Below, piece by piece: positions 1 through 7,428 of a DNA stretch of 23,866 nt. The position numbers and the translations under genes are program-made. Source of the stretch: an uncultured Bacillota bacterium (lineage in GTDB: Bacteria; Bacillota; Clostridia; Tissierellales; Tissierellaceae). The first letter of the stretch is position 1. The number at the start of each line of letters is the position of its first letter. The stretch is taken from the NCBI GenBank assembly GCA_937951995.1, contig CALGAG010000087.1, positions 1 through 23,866 on the forward strand, given 5' to 3'. The notes under the pieces were generated by a model, which saw nothing but the letters and a program-made list of their open reading frames with translations, made no database searches and was not told the DNA's origin.

Positions 1-350
1 GATTTTCTCAGCTTACCTGCAGTTATATACTTGATGTTGGCTCCTGCTCCAAGTGCAGCCTCCTTGGCCGCCCTTACGGTCATGTCATAGACCAGACCGT
101 GTACGGTCATCCTAAGCCCCCCTGCAGCGGAGCTTGTGGCTATAAGCTCGTCATAGTCCACCTTGTCCACCTTCAGGTTTCTGCAAAGATCATCAATGGC
201 TTCCTGAAGTCCAATTGTTACGTCTCCTTGAAGGACAGAGGTTGCCCCCTGTCCCTGTCCAAGAAAAACCGGATCTGTTTCAATCTGGTTAAATGCATTT
301 ACAACTGTTGTTGTACTTCCTATTTCAGCTACAAGAAGATTAATCTTCAT
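1..350 (-). CDS. glmL: GlmL/MutL-family ATPase, partial (5' part of gene)
   Basis: The first ~116 residues of a GlmL/MutL-type protein are visible; the rest runs off the left edge. The N-terminus (MKINLLVAEIGSTTTVVNAF) carries the phosphate-1 loop typical of the ASKHA ATPase fold, and the later stretches ATSSAAGGLRM and AALGAGA are characteristic of GlmL proteins. The ATG at 348-350 lies inside the end of oraE (11 bp overlap), so the two are probably translationally coupled. GlmL-like proteins accompany B12-dependent carbon-skeleton and amino mutases and are thought to repair or reactivate the cobalamin enzyme. Here the natural client is OraSE. The name MutL is historical and does not imply DNA mismatch repair. 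Family assignment is firm; the reactivase role is inference from context. Confidence 0.88.
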   Translation of the reverse strand, partial: MKINLLVAEIGSTTTVVNAFNQIETDPVFLGQGQGATSVLQGDVTIGLQEAIDDLCRNLKVDKVDYDELIATSSAAGGLRMTVHGLVYDMTVRAAKEAALGAGANIKYITAGKLRK

Positions 351-2556
351 TGGCCATATCACGTCTCTTCTTCACTAGGAAAGTGGCTACATGTGAACCC
401 TTGGTTCCACGGCCAAATCCTGCATCCATTCCATTTGCAACTGCCTGCTCGTTTGATACCTGAGTTCCACCTGCAATGAAGATCATCTTGTCCCTTACGC
501 CTCTCTCAATTGCGTACTGGTGAAGCTTCTTCATGTTCTTGTAGTGTATGTCGTCATGGGAAATGATTGTTGAAGTCAAGATCGCATCTGCATTGATCTC
601 AATTGCAGCATCAACTAGCTTTTCCACTGATATTGAAGTTCCCAGGATGTGGCATTCTATACCATACTTTTCAATTCCACCATGCTTGATATCTATGATC
701 TCACGGATTCCAACAGAGTGCTCGTCTTCTCCCACAGTTGCAGCAACAACCTTCATAGGCTTGTCCTCAATGTCCTCTCTGATCTGGTCATCTGACATTT
801 CCTCAGGTTTAGGTGGAATTACAAGCTCGCTGGTATCGATTGAGAAGTCAACCTTACCCTTTAGCTCGATTCTCGTACCTTCTGCCTCCTGCATGATCTC
901 CTTGTGGATTACCTCACAGTCATGCAGGTTCATTTTCTTACCGATCTCAAGAGCAGCAAACTCTGCAGTCCTTACATCTGTCGGCAGGAACATTGTCAAT
1001 AGGATGATCCCATCACCAAGCCATTCCATTTCAGGCTTGAGCTTGGTTGTTCCTATAAGGTCCTTAACTTCCTCAAGTCTTACATTAACGTTGTCTGACT
1101 CGTCAAGCTCGTCAATGAAGATTATCTTGTCCGGATCCTCAAGAGTTGAGCCCCCAATAAGCTTTGATGGGTTTTCAACATACTCTTCCCCATACTGGGC
1201 CACATTGTTGTATCCAAAATGGGCTGTGACTGGAGCCATGTAGTCCTGGTCCCTTTCATAGACAGTACCTTCTCCAACTCCACCATCAATCTTTCTTATG
1301 ATCCCGTCTCCATTTCTTTCAGGATAGTATCCTGAGTCTACGAAGAAGCCATCCTGGACAGCCTTGAAGTAGCCCCCGATTTCAAGCATTTCCTCCATAA
1401 AGAGAATAGCCCTTTCCTTAAGCTCCCTTACCTTGTCTCCAAGCTCGCTGTCATGTCTCTTGAGCTGAATCATTGACATCAGTCCGTCAAGTCCATTGAA
1501 TACCTGCTTGGCTGTGTCAGTTGCCTCGATGTTGTATATGTGCCAAGGCACGTTTCTACCTTCATCTGGTGTTATTGTGGATTGAATGTCAGCTGAAGTA
1601 AGCTGGGAAATCATAAGGTTCAACACGTGGGTAACAGTGGCTTCCCTTGCTGATGACTCCATGTACTTTGTATTCTGCTGGGCTCTCATCCTGTATTCCC
1701 TGAAAAGGTCTCTCAAGGCAACTGCATATGGCAGGTCAAGTCTCATGCTTGGTGCCGGTGGTGCAGTTGGAGGAACTGTTGAAAGACAGATGTTGCCCTT
1801 CTTCATTCCAACCTTCACGGAGAATATTGAGTTTATTGCATGCTGAACCATCAGTTCAGGCATTACCTTCCATGCTTCCCTGGCAGTTGCATTTGCATTG
1901 TGTGCTCCATCGATCTGTGCTATGTCAGCCCAGGTCATAACCTTCTTTGCCTCTGCTGCGTCAACAAATGACCTGATCATGTTGATGTTCCTGTAAAGAA
2001 CGTTATACTGTGGATCCTGGTGGGCTCCGTTTACGCCTTCTTCAGCAAACATTACTGCTATTTCAGGACCTGCAACTCCAGATACATATGAGTGGTAGTT
2101 TATTGGTCTTCCTACCTCTTCCTCTATCAGGTCAAGAGCCTTTCTCTGAGCCCTTACCTGCTTACGGCTTATGGGTATTCCTCCTACTCCCTGTGGAGTA
2201 CCTTCTATAAGGCTTTCAAAGTGTGACTGTCCAGCTGTCCTTATAACCATAAGATGGTCAGCACCATGCCAGGCAGCCATCCTCATTCTTCTGATATCAT
2301 CCTCAAACCTGCCTGAAGCGATCTCTGTTGTAATGACAGGCTGTGGTTGTGGGTCGATGTTTTCAAAGTACTTGGATGCTGGAAGTGGCTGGCTCTGCTT
2401 AAGGTTCTCTGAAGTGTCGTAGTATTCGAATTTACCGATCTGTCTCTTTTCGCCCACTCCTTCTCTCCAGTGCCATCCTCTTCTCTTGGGCCTGTAGTTC
2501 TCTATATCCTTCAGTAGTTCCTTTATGTTCAATTTCTCATTTGGTTTAAGCTCCAT
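340..2556 (-). CDS. oraE: D-ornithine 4,5-aminomutase, large subunit OraE
   Basis: Large catalytic subunit of the adenosylcobalamin- and PLP-dependent enzyme that moves the terminal amino group of D-ornithine to C4, giving 2,4-diaminopentanoate. The protein is 738 residues: a TIM-barrel-type N-terminal part, then a B12-binding Rossmann domain over about the last 150 residues. The base-off/His-on motif DEHSVG gives His613 as the cobalt ligand. Eleven residues later lies Lys624 in IDIKHGG, the same spacing as the His618/Lys629 pair I recall for the studied C. sticklandii enzyme, where the lysine holds PLP. The start ATG (2554-2556) follows GGAGGTGCC and overlaps the oraS stop as TAATG, indicating coupled synthesis of the two subunits. 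Third-to-last gene step of the ornithine operon; glmL overlaps its 3' end. Confidence 0.96.
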   Translation of the reverse strand: MELKPNEKLNIKELLKDIENYRPKRRGWHWREGVGEKRQIGKFEYYDTSENLKQSQPLPASKYFENIDPQPQPVITTEIASGRFEDDIRRMRMAAWHGADHLMVIRTAGQSHFESLIEGTPQGVGGIPISRKQVRAQRKALDLIEEEVGRPINYHSYVSGVAGPEIAVMFAEEGVNGAHQDPQYNVLYRNINMIRSFVDAAEAKKVMTWADIAQIDGAHNANATAREAWKVMPELMVQHAINSIFSVKVGMKKGNICLSTVPPTAPPAPSMRLDLPYAVALRDLFREYRMRAQQNTKYMESSAREATVTHVLNLMISQLTSADIQSTITPDEGRNVPWHIYNIEATDTAKQVFNGLDGLMSMIQLKRHDSELGDKVRELKERAILFMEEMLEIGGYFKAVQDGFFVDSGYYPERNGDGIIRKIDGGVGEGTVYERDQDYMAPVTAHFGYNNVAQYGEEYVENPSKLIGGSTLEDPDKIIFIDELDESDNVNVRLEEVKDLIGTTKLKPEMEWLGDGIILLTMFLPTDVRTAEFAALEIGKKMNLHDCEVIHKEIMQEAEGTRIELKGKVDFSIDTSELVIPPKPEEMSDDQIREDIEDKPMKVVAATVGEDEHSVGIREIIDIKHGGIEKYGIECHILGTSISVEKLVDAAIEINADAILTSTIISHDDIHYKNMKKLHQYAIERGVRDKMIFIAGGTQVSNEQAVANGMDAGFGRGTKGSHVATFLVKKRRDMANED

Positions 2557-2921
2557 TACTTGGCACCTCCTTTAAACAAGGGTTTTACCTCATCCCATGA
2601 ATCTCCTTCAACAAGAAGCAGACCAGCTTCCCTTATGCTTATTCCCTTCTTGTCGGCCAGCTTGTATACGATGTGGCCAGCACCCTTGCCGATCAGGCCT
2701 CTGTCAATTGCATTGTCAACAATACCTTTAGCCTCAACACTTGAGAAGCCCATCCTTAAAAGAACGCTTCTCTCGATTGAAGGACTTGTATTTTTGTAGC
2801 CCAGCTCAACAATTGGATCCACAAGTTTTTCTGCAAGCTCCCAGAACTTTGCCTCCAACTGGTCTTCTGAAAGATCTGCCAGGTGTTTTCTTCTCTCCTG
2901 AAAATCATCTGCTCTCTTCAT
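2556..2921 (-). CDS. oraS: D-ornithine 4,5-aminomutase, small subunit OraS
   Basis: Small (121 residue) partner of OraE, at the usual length of the family. It begins MKRADDFQERRKHLADLSED and has a mostly helical, charged character. The family subunit packs against the OraE barrel and is required for activity; it carries no cofactor motif of its own, and none is seen here. The gene sits between ortB and oraE with one-base stop/start overlaps on both sides (ortB starts upstream and ends at 2921; oraE starts at 2556), matching the order ortB-oraS-oraE known from Stickland fermenters. Identification rests on sequence character plus this fixed gene order. Confidence 0.94.
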   Translation of the reverse strand: MKRADDFQERRKHLADLSEDQLEAKFWELAEKLVDPIVELGYKNTSPSIERSVLLRMGFSSVEAKGIVDNAIDRGLIGKGAGHIVYKLADKKGISIREAGLLLVEGDSWDEVKPLFKGGAK

Positions 2922-4354
2922 TATCTTTCCTCCGTTTCAACTTTTACTCCCAATTCCTCCAGCGTTTCCCTGACGAAAGATTCATTTGACTTGGTGTCTG
3001 CCACCAGGAAGTCAAGGTCTTCCCTGTTTACACTGTCAACTTCCGTGTTCTTGATGCAGTTTCTGATATATGACTTCTTGGTTTTTTCTATGTCCAGCTC
3101 TTCCACACAAAGTTTTCCAGGATTCTCAGGTAGGATTATATTCTCCCCTGGAACCTCCTGTGAAGGATCTCCCTTAAGGATCTTGATCCCGTTTTCCTTT
3201 GCAAAGGTCAATTGGGGATTTATGTGCTTTCCTGCCCCTGTATACTCTGTTTCCTGTACAACAAGAATCTGGTCCTCATCCATTTCCTGGGCCAATACAA
3301 ATGCCGCAGCCAAGGCTGTGTTTCCGGCTGGTCCCCTTTCAAGTCCCTCAACCTGTGCAAGAAGCTCTGTCATGTAGAAGACTGACCCCTGGTTTACTGT
3401 AAGGTATCTGTCCATGTATCTAAGAGGTCTTGCGGCAGATCTTGGAACGTCGGACCTGTCTGGCCAGGTTGCAAATGGGATCCCGAATCCAGTATGACCT
3501 GTGGTGAATGACTTCTTGTTGAACTGCTCATCACTTGCCATGTGGAGTCCAGCCAGGCTTACGCTGGCACCGATTACCTTGGTATCCAGGGCTCCTGCCT
3601 TGATCAACCCACGTGCAGTTCCTGTAAGGTTTCCTCCACCAGCATTTGTTACAACCACTACGTCCGGATCTCTTCCTTCCTTCTCCCTAAATTCCATTGA
3701 CAATTCATAGCCCAGGGTCTCAACACCTGCTATTCCAAATGGTGTGTAGAGGGAAGCATTGAAATATCCCGTATCCTCCAAAAGGAGCAGGAATGAATAG
3801 AAAAGCTCGGGTCCCACTGAAAGCTGGACCACTTCTGCCCCATAGGCTTCACAGGCTCTTGCCTTTTCAATTATTTCAGGCTGGCCCACTCCCTTGGAAT
3901 CGTAGCACTCCTGAACAATGATGCACTTGAGGCCTCTCATGGCAGCCTGGGATGCAACTGCTGCTCCGTAGTTTCCAGATGTGGCCGCTATAACACCTTT
4001 ATACCCCAATTTCTGTGCGTGGTAAACCGCTGTAGCAGCCCTTCTGGCCTTAAAGCTACCAGACGGGTTGCTGGCCTCATCCTTTATGAAAATTCTCGCT
4101 CCCTTACCTGGACCGGCATATTTTCTTGCAAGCTTTGTAATGTTTCTCAATTCATAAAGTGGTGTGTTGCCAACTGTTGTCTCCTTTTGAATCTCTTCAA
4201 TCTCCTGAAGGCTGTAACCGGTTTCCTTCATCATTCTCTCATAGTCAAAGGCAATCCTGCCAGACTCGAATATGTCGTAGTCTATACCCACTGATGACTT
4301 CATTATTTCAGGTTTTCTTGCCATTACGGCGCTGAAGCTTCTATCCCTAGTCAT
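2921..4354 (-). CDS. ortB: 2-amino-4-oxopentanoate thiolase, beta subunit OrtB
   Basis: PLP-dependent large subunit of the thiolase that splits 2-amino-4-oxopentanoate with CoA into alanine and acetyl-CoA, the last step of ornithine oxidation. The 477-residue protein has the fold type II (threonine synthase/tryptophan synthase beta) signature: SNPSGSFKARR with the Schiff-base Lys102, the substrate loop TSGNYGAA near 125-132, and a glycine-rich phosphate loop TNAGGGNLTG. The reading frame stays open to 4528, but the start at 4352-4354 is chosen because GGAGGAAGGTG lies just upstream and the extra 58 residues would only repeat ortA in another frame. It overlaps the end of ortA by 8 bp, as expected for two subunits of one enzyme. 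Confidence 0.95.
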   Translation of the reverse strand: MTRDRSFSAVMARKPEIMKSSVGIDYDIFESGRIAFDYERMMKETGYSLQEIEEIQKETTVGNTPLYELRNITKLARKYAGPGKGARIFIKDEASNPSGSFKARRAATAVYHAQKLGYKGVIAATSGNYGAAVASQAAMRGLKCIIVQECYDSKGVGQPEIIEKARACEAYGAEVVQLSVGPELFYSFLLLLEDTGYFNASLYTPFGIAGVETLGYELSMEFREKEGRDPDVVVVTNAGGGNLTGTARGLIKAGALDTKVIGASVSLAGLHMASDEQFNKKSFTTGHTGFGIPFATWPDRSDVPRSAARPLRYMDRYLTVNQGSVFYMTELLAQVEGLERGPAGNTALAAAFVLAQEMDEDQILVVQETEYTGAGKHINPQLTFAKENGIKILKGDPSQEVPGENIILPENPGKLCVEELDIEKTKKSYIRNCIKNTEVDSVNREDLDFLVADTKSNESFVRETLEELGVKVETEER

Positions 4355-4658
4355 TGCTTTCACCTTCCTCCAATAGGTCTCTGGCCTGTCTTCCAATGTA
4401 TAGGAGTTCAGGCACCGCCTTTCCGTAATCATGGTCCCAGAATGGATTAACCTCAAGGAGGTTACCAGTAACCTTTCTTCCAATGTAGGTTTCAATCTCA
4501 ACCTGGTCTCCAATATTTGCCTCATCATTCAATAGGAATCCCTTGTCCCACATTTCCAAGGGTACATTTTGAGTATCCTCTGGAATATTTGGTGCCCTTT
4601 CCCCTACCTCAAGGACAATCTTATGGATTCTTACCCAATCGCCTTTTTTTGCATCCAT
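4347..4658 (-). CDS. ortA: 2-amino-4-oxopentanoate thiolase, alpha subunit OrtA
   Basis: Small subunit (103 residues) of the OrtAB thiolase. It starts MDAKKGDWVRIHKIVLEVGE and contains WDKGFLL and NPFWDHDYGKAVPELL, which look like the conserved patches of OrtA. No cofactor motif is visible; the PLP site is in OrtB. The ATG at 4656-4658 is preceded by GGGAGG at a 7-base spacing. The gene follows ord after a 107-bp gap containing a strong hairpin (4690-4723) and overlaps ortB by 8 bp. Confidence 0.94.
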   Translation of the reverse strand: MDAKKGDWVRIHKIVLEVGERAPNIPEDTQNVPLEMWDKGFLLNDEANIGDQVEIETYIGRKVTGNLLEVNPFWDHDYGKAVPELLYIGRQARDLLEEGESND

Positions 4659-4689
4659 TTCTCTTCCTCCCTTTCTACCTATCCTTATG

Positions 4690-4723
4690 GAAGAATGAGT
4701 AGATACAATATCTACTCATCTTC
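4690..4723 (-). other. Strong intercistronic hairpin between ord and ortA
   Basis: Left arm 4690-4705 and right arm 4709-4723 are complementary over 15 pairs with one bulged base and a 3-base loop; the core is GAGTAGATA / TATCTACTC. No T tract follows on the minus strand, so it is not a canonical intrinsic terminator. More likely it stabilises the 3' end of a processed ord message or sets the ratio of Ord to OrtAB. The function is inference. Confidence 0.6.
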
Positions 4724-4765
4724 TATATGTTTCAGATTCTTAACAACATTGTTGCATTTCTTTAT

Positions 4766-5815
4766 TTACTCAACCTCAATCATTTCCCTCATGTCACCCA
4801 TGATTGCTCTTGGCACTGGTAGGTCTATCATTGTCTTAAGACCAGGTCTAGCATTGATGATATGTGGAATCATGTTTACACACATTGCTATTGTTCCTAT
4901 TCCTCCTGGTACCTCAGGTGAGTTTACCAGGTTGATGTTTGGGTTACCCTTAATTATTACGTAGTCACCTGTCTGTACCCCTACCATCTCAGGCTCAATC
5001 TGCTGAGGATGATCCATTTCTATCTTCATTTCACCATCTACATACCCGAAGCCCTTCATTGCACATCCTGCAACGTTTCCAGCCTTTGCAAAGCCATATG
5101 GTGATTTCCTGTCTACATCTGTCATGATAGGCTCCATTGATTGCTCTACCTTATCAACCTTCCAACCTATTGCATCTGCTATCATGTGAATTGACTCAGG
5201 GAAGCCTACATGACCTGCCAGATGGCCTGTCCTGACTCCCTCTTCAAACTCCTCTTTGGTGATTCCAATGCCCTGCTCCTCCATTACTGCAGGACCGAAT
5301 GGTGAAAGGCTGTTTACCCTTCTTGCAGTAACACTGTCAACTGTCTCACAACAGCCTGTCATTACTACCACAAGCAGGTCCATGATCAGTCCAGGATTGA
5401 TTCCAGTTCCTAGGATTGATACTCCGTTTGCCTTGGCGATCTCATCCAGCATCTTGGCCTCTTCAGGTGACTGTGCTTGTGGATATGCCATTTCCTCTGC
5501 TGATGATACTACGTTTATCTTCTTTTCAAGTATGAACTTAAGTCTCTCAAATGCTGTTTTTGTGTATGAATCTGTGGCAGTAAGTACTACATCAGCAGCT
5601 CCCTCAGTTATTACTTCCTCTGGTGTTCCAATAATTACATCGGGTCTGTCGCCTCTTTCAGTCTTGATAAAGTCATACATGCTCTTCCCAAGCTTGTTTC
5701 CTCTTCCCACTGCTCCTACAATTTCAACGCCTTTCTTCTTAAGCAGCATGTCTGCCATTCCGCTTCCCATTGCACCTAGTCCCCAAATGATTACCTTTAC
5801 ATTTTCTTTTCTCAT
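4766..5815 (-). CDS. ord: 2,4-diaminopentanoate dehydrogenase Ord
   Basis: NAD(P)-dependent enzyme that oxidatively deaminates 2,4-diaminopentanoate at C4 to 2-amino-4-oxopentanoate, between OraSE and OrtAB. The 349-residue protein opens with a beta strand and the dinucleotide-binding loop GLGAMG (residues 12-17), followed by a dihydrodipicolinate-reductase-like arrangement with LGTGINPGLIMDL in the middle. Length fits the family. The ATG at 5813-5815 follows GGAGGTGTACA, a near-ideal site. It is the first gene of the ornithine operon, with a consensus sigma-54 promoter 55-70 bp upstream, so expression should depend on an enhancer-binding activator, most likely the one encoded next door at 6009-7418. 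Confidence 0.95.
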   Translation of the reverse strand: MRKENVKVIIWGLGAMGSGMADMLLKKKGVEIVGAVGRGNKLGKSMYDFIKTERGDRPDVIIGTPEEVITEGAADVVLTATDSYTKTAFERLKFILEKKINVVSSAEEMAYPQAQSPEEAKMLDEIAKANGVSILGTGINPGLIMDLLVVVMTGCCETVDSVTARRVNSLSPFGPAVMEEQGIGITKEEFEEGVRTGHLAGHVGFPESIHMIADAIGWKVDKVEQSMEPIMTDVDRKSPYGFAKAGNVAGCAMKGFGYVDGEMKIEMDHPQQIEPEMVGVQTGDYVIIKGNPNINLVNSPEVPGGIGTIAMCVNMIPHIINARPGLKTMIDLPVPRAIMGDMREMIEVE

Positions 5816-5870
5816 TGTACACCTCCATGGAATTTGTCAATACTAACTTCTTTACTATGTCAATTATTAC

Positions 5871-5886
5871 TGCAATTTCTGTGCCA
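5871..5886 (-). promoter_or_regulatory. Sigma-54 (-24/-12) promoter of the ornithine operon
   Basis: Read on the minus strand, 5886 to 5871 is TGGCACAGAAATTGCA, a full match to the RpoN consensus TGGCAC-N5-TTGCA. The invariant GG (-24) and GC (-12) have the required spacing. Transcription would start near 5860, leaving a ~45-base leader before the ord RBS. It sits in the 193-bp gap between ord and a gene for a sigma-54 activator. Confidence 0.93.
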
Positions 5887-5898
5887 TCTTTTAATGTG

Positions 5899-5931
5899 AT
5901 GTAAATCTACACGTTTGTTAAGCATTTACAT
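5899..5931 (-). promoter_or_regulatory. Candidate activator site: inverted repeat upstream of the sigma-54 promoter
   Basis: ATGTAAAT at 5899-5906 and ATTTACAT at 5924-5931 form a perfect 8-bp inverted repeat with a 17-bp spacer. The centre is about 55 bp upstream of the predicted start site. This is closer than the usual 80-150 bp for enhancer sites, so the assignment is tentative. Confidence 0.4.
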
Positions 5932-5965
5932 AAGATTTGCCAAAATCCAGTGAGTTTTCAACAAG

Positions 5966-6010
5966 AAAAACGCAACATTATTTGCGCTTGGTGCAAATAA
6001 TGTTGCGTTT
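5966..6010 (-). terminator. Intrinsic terminator of the sigma-54 activator gene
   Basis: Arms 5968-5985 and 5993-6010 are perfectly complementary over 18 bp with a 7-base loop. On the minus strand the stem is followed by TTTTT then CTTGTT. The stem begins in the stop codon region of the activator gene. It separates the nrdR-activator transcript from the ornithine operon. Its centre also falls about 130 bp upstream of the ord start, at a distance typical of enhancer sites. Confidence 0.88.
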
Positions 6011-7418
6011 ATTCGTATTTCTTAAGCTTGTGCTGGAGTGTCTGCCTCTTGATTCCCAGATGTTTGGCTGTTTTGGTAATATTATTGTTATACCTGGCCA
6101 TCAACTCACAGATTAGTTTCTCCTCTATTCCTTCCATCAATTGTGGAAGGGACTTGTCCGACAGGCTACTGATAAGGTTGTTGCCAAAATCCGAGCTTCT
6201 TGGAATAAAGCTTGAAGTGATGAAATTTTCCCTGTTTAGGACCTTGTCCCTGGAGGAAACCATATTCATTGCACCTTCAATGAAGTTTTCCAGTTCACGT
6301 ATGTTTCCCGGCCAGTCATAGTTCATAAAGTCATTCATCACCTGGTCTGAAACCTTGTCTATTGACTTGTTTAGGAGTTTATTGTATTTCCTTATGAAGT
6401 ACCTTGTAAGTAGGTCAAGGTCATCTATTCTTTCCCTCAAGGGCGGTATGTGGATATTTATTACACTAAGCCTATAGTAGAGGTCCCTTCTTATTGAGCC
6501 TGTCTCGATTCCAAGTTTGGGGTCTTCGTTGGTGGTTGCAATTATCCTTACATCAATGGGTATATCCCTTAGTCCACCGATCCTCCTTATATAGCCCTCC
6601 TGAAGGACCCTAAGGAGCTTTGCCTGCAAGGGTAGACTCATGGAGTTGATCTCGTCCAATAGCAGGGTTCCACCATTAGCCTGTTCAAAAATACCCTCCC
6701 TCTCAATGGCTCCTGTAAAGCCTCCCTTTTCTGTTCCAAAAAGGATTCCCTCCAGTAGTGAATCTGGGATGGCTGCACAGTTCTGTGCGATAAAGGTATT
6801 GTTCCTCCTGATACCATGGTTATGGATTGACTGTGCAAACATTTCCTTTCCCATCCCTGTCTCACCGTGAATAAGGACGCTGGAAGGAGTTTCACTAGCC
6901 CTTTCTCCCACCTCCTTGGCCATTACCAGCGACTTGTTGTTACCGATTATGTTCCCGAAGGTGTACTTCTTTATCTGGGGAGCCTTCTTTGAATCCCGCC
7001 TGGTCTCCTTAAGCTCCTGCTGCAGCTCCAGCAGCTGGTCTGATAGCTTTCTTAGATTTGTAACATCCTGTGCGATTTCCATTGCTCCCACTATTTCATC
7101 CCCGTAATATAGTGGCATGGTTGAGCTAATGGTTGTAATTGAATGACCTCTGTAGTTGAAGTAGGTCTGGGTGGCGTTTAGGATAGGTTCACCTGAATGG
7201 ATCACCTTGATAAGGGTGGATGTATTCTCATTAAGGCTTGGAAATATGTCCAGGATATCCTTGTCAATAACCTGGTAGATTTCCAGGCCTTCAAGGTCTG
7301 CCATGGCTTCGTTGTATATGATTGTTTTTCTGTCCTTGTCAATTACGTGGACTCCAATATTTCCGTACTGCAAAATATTTTGCACCAATAGTTCATTGAC
7401 TTTGTTCTTATTCATCAA
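6009..7418 (-). CDS. Sigma-54-dependent activator (PAS, AAA+, Fis HTH), RocR-like
   Basis: Enhancer-binding protein of 469 residues. A PAS sensor domain (about 13-120) is followed by a short helical linker and an AAA+ domain (about 152-390). The AAA+ domain has Walker A GETGMGKE (Lys191), the sigma-54 contact loop GGFTGA (232-237) and Walker B TLLLDEIN (251-258). A Fis-type helix-turn-helix ends the protein (ITKTAKHLGIKRQTLQHKL). The architecture resembles Bacillus RocR, which activates arginine/ornithine use. Its location beside a perfect sigma-54 promoter for the ornithine operon makes it the probable activator; the ligand sensed by PAS is unknown, with ornithine the obvious candidate. The start is ambiguous: TTG at 7416-7418 lies 7 bases after AGGGG, ATG at 7413-7415 lies 10 after it. 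The contact loop has Gly where GAFTGA has Ala. Confidence 0.93.
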   Translation of the reverse strand: MMNKNKVNELLVQNILQYGNIGVHVIDKDRKTIIYNEAMADLEGLEIYQVIDKDILDIFPSLNENTSTLIKVIHSGEPILNATQTYFNYRGHSITTISSTMPLYYGDEIVGAMEIAQDVTNLRKLSDQLLELQQELKETRRDSKKAPQIKKYTFGNIIGNNKSLVMAKEVGERASETPSSVLIHGETGMGKEMFAQSIHNHGIRRNNTFIAQNCAAIPDSLLEGILFGTEKGGFTGAIEREGIFEQANGGTLLLDEINSMSLPLQAKLLRVLQEGYIRRIGGLRDIPIDVRIIATTNEDPKLGIETGSIRRDLYYRLSVINIHIPPLRERIDDLDLLTRYFIRKYNKLLNKSIDKVSDQVMNDFMNYDWPGNIRELENFIEGAMNMVSSRDKVLNRENFITSSFIPRSSDFGNNLISSLSDKSLPQLMEGIEEKLICELMARYNNNITKTAKHLGIKRQTLQHKLKKYE

Positions 7419-7428
7419 TTAACAGCCC

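Noticed and set aside
548..1243. Long plus-strand open frame (231 codons) opposite oraE
   Set aside because: It is fully antisense to a well-supported gene, with serine/isoleucine-rich low-information translation and no ribosome site. It is a by-product of codon bias in oraE.
4355..4528. N-terminal extension of ortB
   Set aside because: It would overlap most of ortA in another frame; the strong RBS and family N-terminus support the start at 4354.
4740..4756. Small GCAAC/GTTG hairpin right after ord
   Set aside because: Only 4-5 pairs with a tiny loop and no T tract; too weak to call.
5256..5846. Plus-strand open frame (196 codons) opposite ord
   Set aside because: Antisense shadow; no recognisable domain and it would cover the ord ribosome site.
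6638..6895. Second minus-strand frame (85 codons) within the activator gene
   Set aside because: It lies wholly inside the AAA+ coding region in another frame, with no sensible protein pattern.
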